DNA from: Platanthera guangdongensis
Lineage: Eukaryota; Streptophyta; Magnoliopsida; Asparagales; Orchidaceae
Assembly: GCA_039583875.1 (NCBI GenBank)
Contig: CM077151.1
Span: 109,076,609-109,140,608 of the forward strand
DNA: 64,000 nucleotides
Reading direction: 5' to 3'
The notes under the pieces were generated by a model. It saw only the letters and a program-made list of their open reading frames with translations. It had not been told where the DNA came from and did not search any database. Position 1 is the first letter of the stretch. Each line of letters starts with the position of its first letter. Shown piece after piece: positions 22,076-31,701 of the stretch. A program made the position numbers and the translations under genes.

Positions 22076-24034
22076 TTAAAAGCATAACTTAAATGTACCT
22101 GATGCGAATAGCTCCGGGTGTTGCTCCAGCATCAGATCTCTCGGCTCCCAAGTGTGCTCCTCCCTTCCATGGTTGGACCACAGCACCTTCACAAGAGGAA
22201 CCTTCTTCTTCCGCAACACTCGGATGGCTGTATCGTCAATCCGGATCGGCTCCAATCTCACTGATCTGTCAGGCTCTACCGGTCCGGCTGTAGTAGTAAT
22301 GTGCTGCTCCGGCGGAAGGAGAGCTCTCCGTAAGGAAGAGACATGAAAGACGTCATGTAATGCACCCAACTCCGGTGGCAGCTGCAGTCGGTAAGCCAAG
22401 GGGCCGATCCGCTCCAGGATCAGGTATGGCCCCATGTATCGTGGACTGAGCTTCTTGTGCCTCCGCACCCGAGAAACACCGTGTACTGGACGTATCTTCA
22501 AGAATACCCTGTCTCCAACCTGGAACTCCACCTTCCGGTGCCGAGCATCATAATACTTTGCCTGCCTGCTCTGGGCCTCCAGTAGCCGATCCCTGATCAA
22601 TCGAATCTGAGCCTCAGTGTCCTCTATATAATCAGATCCCAGAGCCCTGGTATCCACATCCTGAACCCATGACAGCGGTGTCCGGCATCTCCTCCCATAA
22701 AGCGCCTCGTACGGAGCCATCTTGATGCTAGCCTGGTGGCTGTTATTATACGAGAACTCAATCAATGGTAGCAGCCTCTCCCAAGGCCTCCCCGTATCCA
22801 ATATGCATAACCTGAGCAGGTCCTCCATGGTCCGGATGGTCCGCTCGGTCTGTCCGTCGGTCTGCGGGTGGAAGGCGGTACTAAAAGTAAGCCGAGATCC
22901 CAAATAAGCATGCACGGCCCTCCACTCGCTCGAAGTGAACCGACCATCACGGTCCGAAACAATAGTCCTGGGGATACCATGATATCTGATGTACTGCTCC
23001 ACAAATAGTCTCACCAGGACTGCAACTGGGGCATCCTTCCGAACTGGAATAAACCGCGCTACCTTGGTCAATCTGTCCACTATAACCCATATAGAATCAT
23101 GCCCAGAGTGGGAGCGAGGCAATCCGTGTACAAAGTCCATAGCAATGTCCTCGAACTTCCACTCTGGAACTGGCAGTGGCTGTAGTAAACCTCCCGGGAT
23201 CTTGCATTCCGCCTTCACACGCTGGCAGGTCTCGCAATGGGTCACAAAATCCGTGATCTCCCTCTTCATCCCGAGCCAATACATAGATCTCCGCAAATCT
23301 GCCCACATCTTGGTGATGCCGGGGTGCACTGAATATCTCGAGCAATGTGCCTCTCGGAGTATGTCCTCCCGGATACTGCCTCCTGCTGGTATGTAGATGC
23401 GCCCCCGGAACCGAAGAAGATCATCCTGTAACGTGTAGTCCTCGACCTTGCCCCTCTCTAGGGCACTGAAAATCGGCTGTAACGCAGCATCCAGCCTCTG
23501 ATGTGCTCGGATGCGCTCCTGTATATCATCTCCGCTGATCACTGAGCTCAAATACTCTCTATAAACAACTGGCTCAGTCTCGGACACCATGGTAATGTGC
23601 ATGTCCTCCATCATCTGTAGCAGCTCTATAGACATCAATCGGGGCTCCGGTCCAGAAGTGCCGGCCCTCCTGCTCAAAGCATCCGCAACCGTGTTCGCTT
23701 TCCCCGGGTGATAGTGGATCTTGTAGTCATAATCACAAAGGAACTCCAGCCACCTCCTCTGTCTCAGGTTTAGGTCCTTCTGCGTATCAATATACTTGAG
23801 ATTCTTGTGATCTGAAAAGATGTCACAATGAATCCCGTATAAATAATGTCTCCATATCTTTAGGGCGAAAACCACAGCCCCGAGCTCTAGATCATGTACT
23901 GGATAGTTATGCTCATGCTTCTTCAACTGTCTCGAAGCATAAGCAATAACGTGTCCATGCTGCATCAGGACTGCACCCATCCCCTGATAAGAGGCGTCCG
24001 TGTAGATCTGGAATCCTCCCGGATGGAAGCGCAA
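22076..24034 (-). pseudogene. RNase H, integrase and chromodomain of D pol
   Basis: Long open frame after a frameshift. RNase [34 protein letters not shown] and [11 protein letters not shown] (residues 5-130). Integrase: zinc-binding [15 protein letters not shown] and [12 protein letters not shown] (about 225-275); core [26 protein letters not shown] and [20 protein letters not shown] (about 285-395). A GPY module ([19 protein letters not shown], about 530-550) is followed by a chromodomain-like tail [19 protein letters not shown] (about 610-630). The protein would insert the element DNA, and the tail probably directs it to heterochromatin. The domains look intact; the break is at the 5' end, where one base appears to be missing near 24015. 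Confidence 0.93.
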
Positions 24035-25471
24035 GGATGGGGGATGAGATGAGTCGGTCCTTCAGCTCCTGAAAAGCCGTCTCACACCGCTCTGACCAAA
24101 CAAAATCTGCATCCTTCTTCGTCAAGGACGTGAGGGGGAGTGCTATCCTCGAGAACCCCTCCACGAACTTGCGGTAATACCCTGCTAGTCCCAAGAAACT
24201 GCGGATGTCAGAAGCGGTCTTCGGCCGTGGCCAATCCCTCACTGTCTCTATCTTGGCCGGGTCAACAGCTAACCCAGCCCCACTGATCGTGTGCCCCAGG
24301 AAAGCCACCTCCTGCAACCAGAACTGGCACTTCGAAAATTTTGCGTACATCTGTGTCTCCCTCAACCTCTGCAGGACCTGTGCCAGGTGCTCCGTATGCT
24401 CCTCTTGAGTCCGAGAATATATAAGGATGTCGTCGATGAATACAATCACGAAGCGGTCTAAGAAAGGCTCGAATACACGGTTCATTAGACTCATGAATGC
24501 AGCAGGAGCATTCGTGAGCCCAAAAGGCATCACCGTGAACTCGTACAGTCCATAGCGCGAACTAAATGCCGTCTTCGGTATGTCCTCTTCCCTGATACGG
24601 AGCTGATAGTAGCCGGATCGCAAATCTAACTTGGAGAACCAGAATGCTCCCTGTAGCTGGTCAAATAACTCATCTATCCGAGGCAGAGGATAGGTGTTGC
24701 GGACCGTCAACCGGTTCAGCTCCCAGTAATCTATACATAATCGCAGTGATCCGTCCTTCTTCTTCACAAAGAGAACTGGCGCTCCCCATGGCGATGAACT
24801 AGGCCGCACAAATCCTGACTCGACTAGCTCCTGTAGTTGAGTCCTGAACTCTGCTAACTCCCTAGGAGCCATCCTGTAGGGTGCCCTGGACACCGGCCTC
24901 GCTCCCGGTACTAGCTGAATCCTGAAATCCAAGTCTCTAGCAGGTGGTAGCCCGGGCAATTTCTCCGGGAACACGTCGGAGAAATCTCGGACCACCGGAA
25001 TATCTGAGATAGTCGCCTCTGTTCCCACCATCTCGAAGCAAACAATATAGACTTCTTCACCCTGCTCATGGGCCTTCACAGCCTGTATAGAAGATAACAG
25101 TAGGTGGCAGATAGGCTGGATACCTTCAACGATAACATGAGAGTCGCCATGTCTTAGCGTGATCCTCCCGGACGGGCAATCTATCTGGGCATGGTTCCGA
25201 TGCAACCAGGCCATGCCCAAGATCAAATCAAAGTCCTGCAGCTTCAGAATGGTCGCCGGCGCCTCAAATGCCTTGCCGCCAATCTCGGCCTCCATATCAC
25301 AATGTGCAGTGGTCCGCAGCTCCGATCCATCGGGTAGACGTACCCTCATCTCTAGTCCAGGGAACCTCTCCACGCCTTCGAGTCCGTCGATGAAGGCCTC
25401 GGATACGAACGAGTGTGAAGCACCCGTGTCGAAAAGAGTATGAGCGGGCTTGCCGCTGATCATAACTATGC
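24016..25471 (-). pseudogene. Protease and reverse transcriptase of D pol
   Basis: First Met at 25463, but codons are meaningful from 25471, the first base after the putative intron. Retropepsin: [13 protein letters not shown] (residues about 10-22 from Met). [37 protein letters not shown], motif [30 protein letters not shown] and catalytic [10 protein letters not shown]. The connection domain ([16 protein letters not shown]) runs to the LALPSG stretch, after which the frame is lost near 24015 and resumes in the next frame (22076-24034). The gag and protease frames are the same frame, separated by the 102-base intron-like segment. Confidence 0.93.
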
Positions 25472-25573
25472 CTGAGGTTTGTTTATGTGAAAGTTAATTG
25501 TTATCATATAGTTCCAGGTACTAAATATATATCATTGGGAAATCCAAGAAAATTCATAATTAACTTCAAGTAC
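25472..25573 (-). other. Putative 102-nt spliceosomal intron between gag and protease of D
   Basis: Minus strand: donor ACAG|GTACTTGAAG at 25573, acceptor ACCTCAG|GC at 25472. The segment is 27% GC in a GC-rich coding context and has five in-frame stops. A TTAAC branch-like site lies about 24 bases before the acceptor, followed by CTTTCAC. Removal joins the VITG of gag to IVMISGK ahead of DTGAS within one codon (phase 1), restoring the VVTG...DTGA spacing typical of related gag-pol proteins. Seen directly: borders, stops, composition. Splicing itself is inference. Confidence 0.65.
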
Positions 25574-26693
25574 CTGTGATGACCTCCTCTGGATTCCTCG
25601 GCTCTGTGAGGTCCAAGGCGTATATCTGCTCCTGCTCGCGCCTCCTGCCGTGATATCCCCGACCTCGGCCTCGTCCTCGGCCTCGTCCTCGGCCCTGCTG
25701 TACTGGGGCCACTGGAGGTGGAGGAGGAGGAGGGGGATGGAACCGGTGCGGGCACTCCGACCTGATGTGCCCAGGCTGGCGGCAACCGTAACAAACCACT
25801 TGTCGGTGGCCTCGGTCATCCTGTCTCCTCGGATCATGTATCTGTAGAGGTGGGGGAGCCAATGCTGGAGGAGGCCCCTGCTCCTGCCTGAAGTTGGGAC
25901 GACGACGTCCCCCACCCCTCCTGTATCCAATGGTCCTGCCTCTCTGAGAGCCCCTACTGCTCTCACCTGATGTCGATCCGTCAAATGGTCTCTTCCCTCC
26001 GGCTCGCACCATCAGCTGGTCAGCCTCCAGCTTCTTCGCCATCTCGATGATCTGCCTGGATGTGCCATGAGAAATGAATAACAGAGCCTGCCTCAAATCA
26101 TCCCTGAGGCCCCGGTAGAACCTCTTCGCATACCTCCTATCGTCGGTGTCCTGAATCCCCGCGAACCTGGCCAAGTGGGAGAACTCTCTCTGGTACTCTA
26201 TCACTGATCTAGTCCCCTGATTGAGGTTCAAAAACCTCTCCTCCAAAGCATCCCTGTCCGTAGCAGAAACGAAGTGCTCCAGAAACACATCGCCAAACTC
26301 TTCCCAAGATATCTCTGACAGCTCAAAGTCCGCATAAGTAGACTCCCGGACTGACTTCCACCATCTCTTCGCGTGGGCCTCTAGCACAGAGGTGGCTAGA
26401 GGTACTGCCTGGCCGACTGGGCAGCTGATGCCCGCTAAGATCTCGTGTATGGCCTCCAGCCATTCTTCTGTCTTCACCGCATCCTCTGTCACGCGGTACG
26501 TCGGTGGGGACAGGCTCTTGAATGCACTCAGCCAGCTCGACCCCGGATTTGGCTGTGGAGCCGGGATTTGCTGGGCTCTAAAGGCATCCAAAATCGCCGT
26601 CAGGGTCTGCCCCATCTCCGTATGTAGGAATGGAGTGGCAGCTGGAGGGGGAGGAGCCACATTTTGCGGCGCTGCGACCTGTGGAGGTTGCAT
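25566..26693 (-). CDS. Gag of gypsy D
   Basis: Start chosen at 26693 (MQPPQVAAPQ), preceding a Pro/Ala-rich N-terminus; the frame is open further upstream to 26849 but that part looks like leader. The capsid domain (FKSLSPPTYRVTEDAVKTEEW, AKRWWKSVRE, SWEEFGDVFLEHFV, NLNQGTRSVIEYQREFSHLARF) spans about residues 60-240. One CCHC zinc knuckle, CYGCRQPGHIRSEC, lies near residue 300, then a Pro run and a Gly/Arg-rich RGRGRGRG tail likely to bind RNA. No internal stop. The frame ends at TGA 25566-25568, inside the putative intron, so unspliced RNA gives Gag alone and spliced RNA would give Gag-Pol. Confidence 0.92.
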   Translation of the reverse strand: MQPPQVAAPQNVAPPPPAATPFLHTEMGQTLTAILDAFRAQQIPAPQPNPGSSWLSAFKSLSPPTYRVTEDAVKTEEWLEAIHEILAGISCPVGQAVPLATSVLEAHAKRWWKSVRESTYADFELSEISWEEFGDVFLEHFVSATDRDALEERFLNLNQGTRSVIEYQREFSHLARFAGIQDTDDRRYAKRFYRGLRDDLRQALLFISHGTSRQIIEMAKKLEADQLMVRAGGKRPFDGSTSGESSRGSQRGRTIGYRRGGGRRRPNFRQEQGPPPALAPPPLQIHDPRRQDDRGHRQVVCYGCRQPGHIRSECPHRFHPPPPPPPPVAPVQQGRGRGRGRGRGRGYHGRRREQEQIYALDLTEPRNPEEVITGT

Positions 26694-26854
26694 AAAGGTA
26701 AGGTTAAAGTAAAATTGGCCTAACAAATTGTACTTTGTGGACCATTTATGTGACTTTATACATGGGCACACCACTGCTTCCGCTGCATAGTTTGTCCGCA
26801 AACTAATGCTGGGGCGGGGGTGGTCCCATGTTGTGGACTTCTTTCTCATATGAT

Positions 26855-26873
26855 CGTTGTTCGAGTGATACCA
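26855..26873 (-). promoter_or_regulatory. Primer binding site of D
   Basis: Minus strand after the 5' LTR reads AAC then TGGTATCACTCGAACAACG. The first eight bases fit initiator tRNA-Met complementarity. Confidence 0.7.
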
Positions 26874-26876
26874 GTT

Positions 26877-29800
26877 TGTAAGACCCCCCTCCCCCTTACC
26901 AAGGAGGGCTACTGGATCTTATGCCCAGAACCGCCGTCTTACGGTGGCACTAACTCACGTGTTAGTCGACACCGCAACACGCCGATCCTGCCGGCTAGTA
27001 CGATCATAAACCTGTAGGCCAATATGAGAAGAAAGAAGTAAAACTGTATATGTAAAAATTATCAGTCTACAAGCCACAGTACAATCATAAAAAGAGATGA
27101 ATGGTACATCATAATAGTCCACAAATAAGTACAAATGAAAGAGTAAAAAGGGCTTATGCCCAGTACATCAAATCTCTCTCTCACAAAATCATAAATGCGG
27201 AAGCTACACTAGAACATCAAGACTCGTCCCACCTGAGGACGCACAGTAGTGGTAGTAGCCTGCTGAAGCGGTATCTGCTCCTCATGTCCTGCCTCCTCGA
27301 CGTGCTGGTGCTCCATCTCCACGGGCTCCTAAAAATAGTTGGTCACCGACCATTAGTCAAAAAGACTAAGTCGTTTCCTCCGCACCTCGCCCCGCAGCTC
27401 CTAGGCACCGAGCGGGAGGACGAAGCGGAGGACAACAAGGGGTAGCAAAATGGAAGCAGGTGACAATTTCTATATAGAGTGGTACTAAGTAATGAAATTC
27501 TACTCTAGCAATGCTAAGTACAGTACAAGTAGTAAGTAAGAGCGGTGCAGTAAAGGAAAGTAAAGAAACAGCAGTATGAACAAGTAAATAAGCTAAGCTA
27601 CCACTAAGCTATCATCACAAACGTACCCTAAATTATATAAATGCCCATACAAATATATAAGTTAGGGTTTCCAGGAAATTTAACTTATCATATAAAAGAG
27701 CCCATACTAATTTATATGATAAGGATCTATGAAGCGTATGACCTAATATGAATGAATGATATGATGCAATTTTTATGCGCAGGCAAGTGCAACTCACACA
27801 CAACGACTCTGTGATCACAGACCTTTAGTTCCCACTTTTTGAGAGCTAGCATCACTCTCGGGTACCACCGCTGTGGCTACGGCAGCAGCGGAGCGGGCGT
27901 CTCCGCTTCTAGACCGGTATGCACACTACCAAGCCTTAGACCCCTCTCATATGCCTTTGTACACGTCCAAGGTGCACTCTAGAGTCTCGCGTACGTACTT
28001 TGCTGACAAACCCGTCAGTCTTGTTGGGTCGGATGTGTGTTATCGGGGGTCGTCCTCCAGACCGCAGTGTAAAACAACCCACTGGCCCCTCTAACTCCCA
28101 CAACCGCCTGGTGCACCGTACTGCCATCGGTATGACGAACGGCCAGTACCGCATGCCCCGCCACGATATTTATGCACATGCAAGTAATTCATACCGAGCC
28201 TTCCGCTCGCAGGACCAAAACCCGTCCTGAATCCCTCAAACCCAAACCCGGGTGAGAACGCACATCAGTGCCTTTATGCCAACTCCCTCAAACCCCAAAA
28301 CGGGTGAGCATATATCATGAATCTCTCTAACCCCACACGGGCGAGAAGGTACGACAATGTCCTAACCTATTATACTACTCTTATCTACAGTTTATTATAC
28401 TTAGAGATTTAAGGTTAATCCCAGGACTGCCCCCGGTATTCCCTGTGAAGGGCTCTCAAGGGGCACTAGGAACTGTGTTGGGATTACGCCCAGCGTTCCC
28501 TTTCGCAAGGATATTTATTTTAGTTGATGGCTACCCATGTATCTTCCCAGCTCTCCTTATTGCTTTAGTATAACCCTAGTGACTTAAGGTATTACCGGGA
28601 AACCGACGGGATCTGGTCATCGTCCCCGATGATTTAACGGCCACGATTGATTCTTCCTGGACGATGTTGGCTGGCCTTTTCCGGCCAGCTGAGCCACCAC
28701 CACCGCCGGCGGATATCGCCACCACCTTTGTTAAGGTGGGGGCTAGCGTTTCCCGGCGGTGGGGCCGCCGGAGTTGGCTCCTCCGGCGAACCCGAGCAAG
28801 AAAAGAAATGCCCGATTTTCACCATTTCCTCTCATGGCATCGGGCTCGATTGAGCTCGATATATCCCTAGATCGATCTAGAAAGTTAGTACTGGAAGAGG
28901 TGAGGTGAAACGCACCTGAATCGGGGCTTGGCTGCGGGTCAGGAGGCGGTTTGCCGTGGTGGTGGTGCGCCGGCGAGCTCCACCCCGAAAGCTCAATTCT
29001 CCACCGTTCTCCATGATTAAACAGTCGAATTCCACTCCTCTCGGCCTTCTGAAGCTAATGGTGAGCTCTGTTTGGACTGAGGTGGGCTATATGTGGAGTT
29101 AACTCCAATGTTAGCTCGGTTTTGAGCTTTGGAGGTTTCACCCAGCTGCCATGTGGCTCACAGCCCTGGTATTCTGCTGGAAATGAATAGGGGAGGTCGG
29201 CCACCTGGTTTTGGGCAGCCAAAACCAGCTGATGGGGTGGCCATGTGGCCATTATTCCCTTCATTCCCCTTTCTCTCTCCTCTTTTCCTAAAAATTCCAA
29301 TTTTACCCCCTTGCATGTACTCTCTCTCCTGATTTAGAGGGGTAGGACTGGTCTTGTTCACTTGGGCTGACTATTGGCCAATTTTGGTGGGCTTGGTCCA
29401 AGGGGAAATGGCTTGGCCTTCATTTCATTCCTTAGGTCAAATTGTTGACCAAATTGACTTTTAGGGTTGACTGGTCAACCATGGTGGGTGGACTGACCCC
29501 ACTTGGTGGAAATGGGTCTAGTGGCACCACCCAACTTGGTTTGGGTCAAGGGGGTGCCCTACTTAGGTTAATTAGGCATATGAGTGTGGGTTTGACCAAA
29601 TTAAGCCCAAGGTTGACCTTGGTCAACTGGGGTCAAAATGTTGACCCAGTGACACACCCTAGGGTCCACTTAGATTGTCTTTAGGGTTAGGGCAATGTGG
29701 TGGGGTCATGGTGTGGTTAGGGTCCCCACTTAGGCTAGTTTGACCTAATTTGACTAAGGTCTTATAGTGGGCCCCACATGGCTACCACCCACTACCTAGG

Positions 29801-29886
29801 GTCAAACCTAGTTGATCTCCTCAAATCTCACCCCATGCCTAACCCAATCTAAGTTGAGGGGTCCAGAAGTAACATGGGATGTTACA
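26877..29886 (-). repeat. 5' LTR of gypsy D (3010 bp)
   Basis: Near-identical partner of 18980-21990. Adjacent to the primer binding site, hence the 5' LTR of the minus-strand element. The ACGGA target duplication follows at 29887-29891. Confidence 0.97.
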
Positions 29887-31694
29887 ACGGAAGAGTGTTC
29901 ACCAATGGTGAACTCAATGATAAGTTCCTTAGGTCCCTTACTAAGGAATGAGACACAAAGATCTGCGCCATGCGAAAGTTTGGCAGACTAGCTGAAACAG
30001 ACCCGCAAATCCTGTTTGGGAAGCTGATGTCCTATGAGCTTCAGCTGAACACCAGAAAAGCAGAAGAAGAAGCAGAGAAGGCTGCAGCCAAAGAAAAGAC
30101 TGTGGCTCTAAAAGCCAGTCACTCCAGAAAAGGCAAGGGTGCGGTTTCATACCGTGCCAGGAAAAATGATGAGGAGGAGGACTCCGAGCCATGCTCCTCC
30201 ATCTCAGAGCTGTCGGAGGAGGATTTCTCCCTCATCACTCGAGAGTTCAAGAAGTTCCTCAAGATGAGGAATCAAAGAAAGAGAGACGGCTCCTCCTCCA
30301 GGCATCAGAAGAAAAATTATTCTTCTAACAGGTATGCATCTAGACCGAACAAACATCGCTCCTCTGACATTATTTGCTTTGGATGCAATAAGCCAGGACA
30401 CGTCGTGGCCGACTGCTATCAAGGCAAGATAGAAAAAGGGAAAGAAGAGGAGCACAAATCCTCTAGAGATAAGAAGAAGGAGCGGAGCTACATCTCCAAA
30501 AGGCCAAAGACACTGAGTGAGTCTGATTCCTCAGACTCCAGTGATGATGAGGAAGCCTACTTCGGGCTGGTGGGTCGCTCTGACTCAGAAGGAGAATGCC
30601 CCCCATTTATTGGGAAGGTAAAAGCTCACACCCCTCTCTCCGACTCCGACTCTGATCCTGAGTCTCAGGATGATGAACCTGAGGATAGCCTTTCGGCTCG
30701 TGAAGCTGAGCTCCTCGAGAAGTATGAGCTTCTGCTCAACACTTTCGAGGAGTGCCGAAAGAGATTGAAGGCTGAGAAAAAGGAAGTAAAATTCCTTAAG
30801 GGTGAGTGTGTTTCCCTAAGGGAAGAGGTCACCAGTTTGATCTCTCTCCGACAGGAGCACCTTGACCTGACCTCAAAGCATTCAGAGTCTCTGAAGCTCC
30901 TTGATCTTAAGCAGGAGGAAGTCGACAAGTTGGAAGAACAACTTGCGGCAGAAAGGAAGATCGTCAAGAGCTTCTCTATGCCAAAAACAGTTCTTCCAGT
31001 TGTTGATACCTTCTCTGCTCAGGCCAAAGGAGCTGGCTTGGGGCATGTAGGGGTATCTGGTTCCTCATCCAGGAGAAACAGGAACCAGAGGAAGAATAAG
31101 GCCGCCAAGAAGGCCTCTGCTGATGAAAAGGGAAAGGCTCCGCTCAGTCCTGTTGCGTTCAGAAAGCCTAGCTTTCCTTGCAACCAACATGACTTTGAAT
31201 CAACCTTTGGTCATCATTTCCGGTCCTCGGTTGCAAAGCCAAAGAGCCGATATGATGGTTGGACCTTTCCCCGAAACTTCGGTGAGAGTGCCCTCAAGGC
31301 ACCTTATGAGGAAATCCACATGGGAAATTATGGTCAATTCTCTAGCGGCCATAATGGAAAGCAGGCACCAAAAGCCAAGCCTGTTATACAGAAGGTGACG
31401 AAGTCATGTGACCGCTGTCACCAAGAGGCCTCCACCTCCAGATCCAAGGCCCCAGCTGTGCCCACCGTTCCCAGGGTAAGGCAGGAGCCTAGGAAGAGCT
31501 ACAACAGATTCGACTGTTGGTGCTGTGGCAAAGTCGGTCACTTTGCCGTGGATTGTTGGTTTAATTCAAGGCATTACGAGACTCCCTATGTTAGCAATGC
31601 GAGGCCGACCACTCGTAGGGTTAACCAACCGAGGGGGAGTGTGCTAACCAGGAATCTAGGACCCAAGTTCGATTGGGTTCCTAAGGCAAATTAA
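29887..31694 (+). pseudogene. gag of copia C, C-terminal part
   Basis: Continues the frame broken at 18979 (first new codon 29892). One in-frame TGA at 29949-29951, just after SLTKE, sits where related Gag proteins have Trp (TGG to TGA). Then come the rest of the capsid domain, an acidic Ser-rich stretch, zinc knuckle CFGCNKPGHVVADC (about 30378-30419), a long Leu/Glu/Lys-rich likely coiled coil (30670-30970) and a second knuckle CWCCGKVGHFAVDC (about 31516-31557). It ends WVPKAN and stops at 31692-31694. Apart from D and that single TGA the gene is intact. Confidence 0.9.
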
Positions 31695-31701
31695 TTTTGT
31701 T

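Larger units (their letters stand above)
18980..29886 (-). mobile_element. Chromoviral Ty3/gypsy element D (Tekay/Del-like)
   Basis: Minus strand: 5' LTR 26877-29886, primer site, gag, putative intron, protease-RT, RNase H-integrase-chromodomain, 3' LTR 18980-21990. Exact ACGGA duplication at 18975-18979 and 29887-29891 inside gag of copia C. By eye the LTRs differ at about 35 positions in 3010 (about 1.2%), so it is the youngest insertion in the nest. One frameshift near 24015 breaks pol. Confidence 0.97.
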
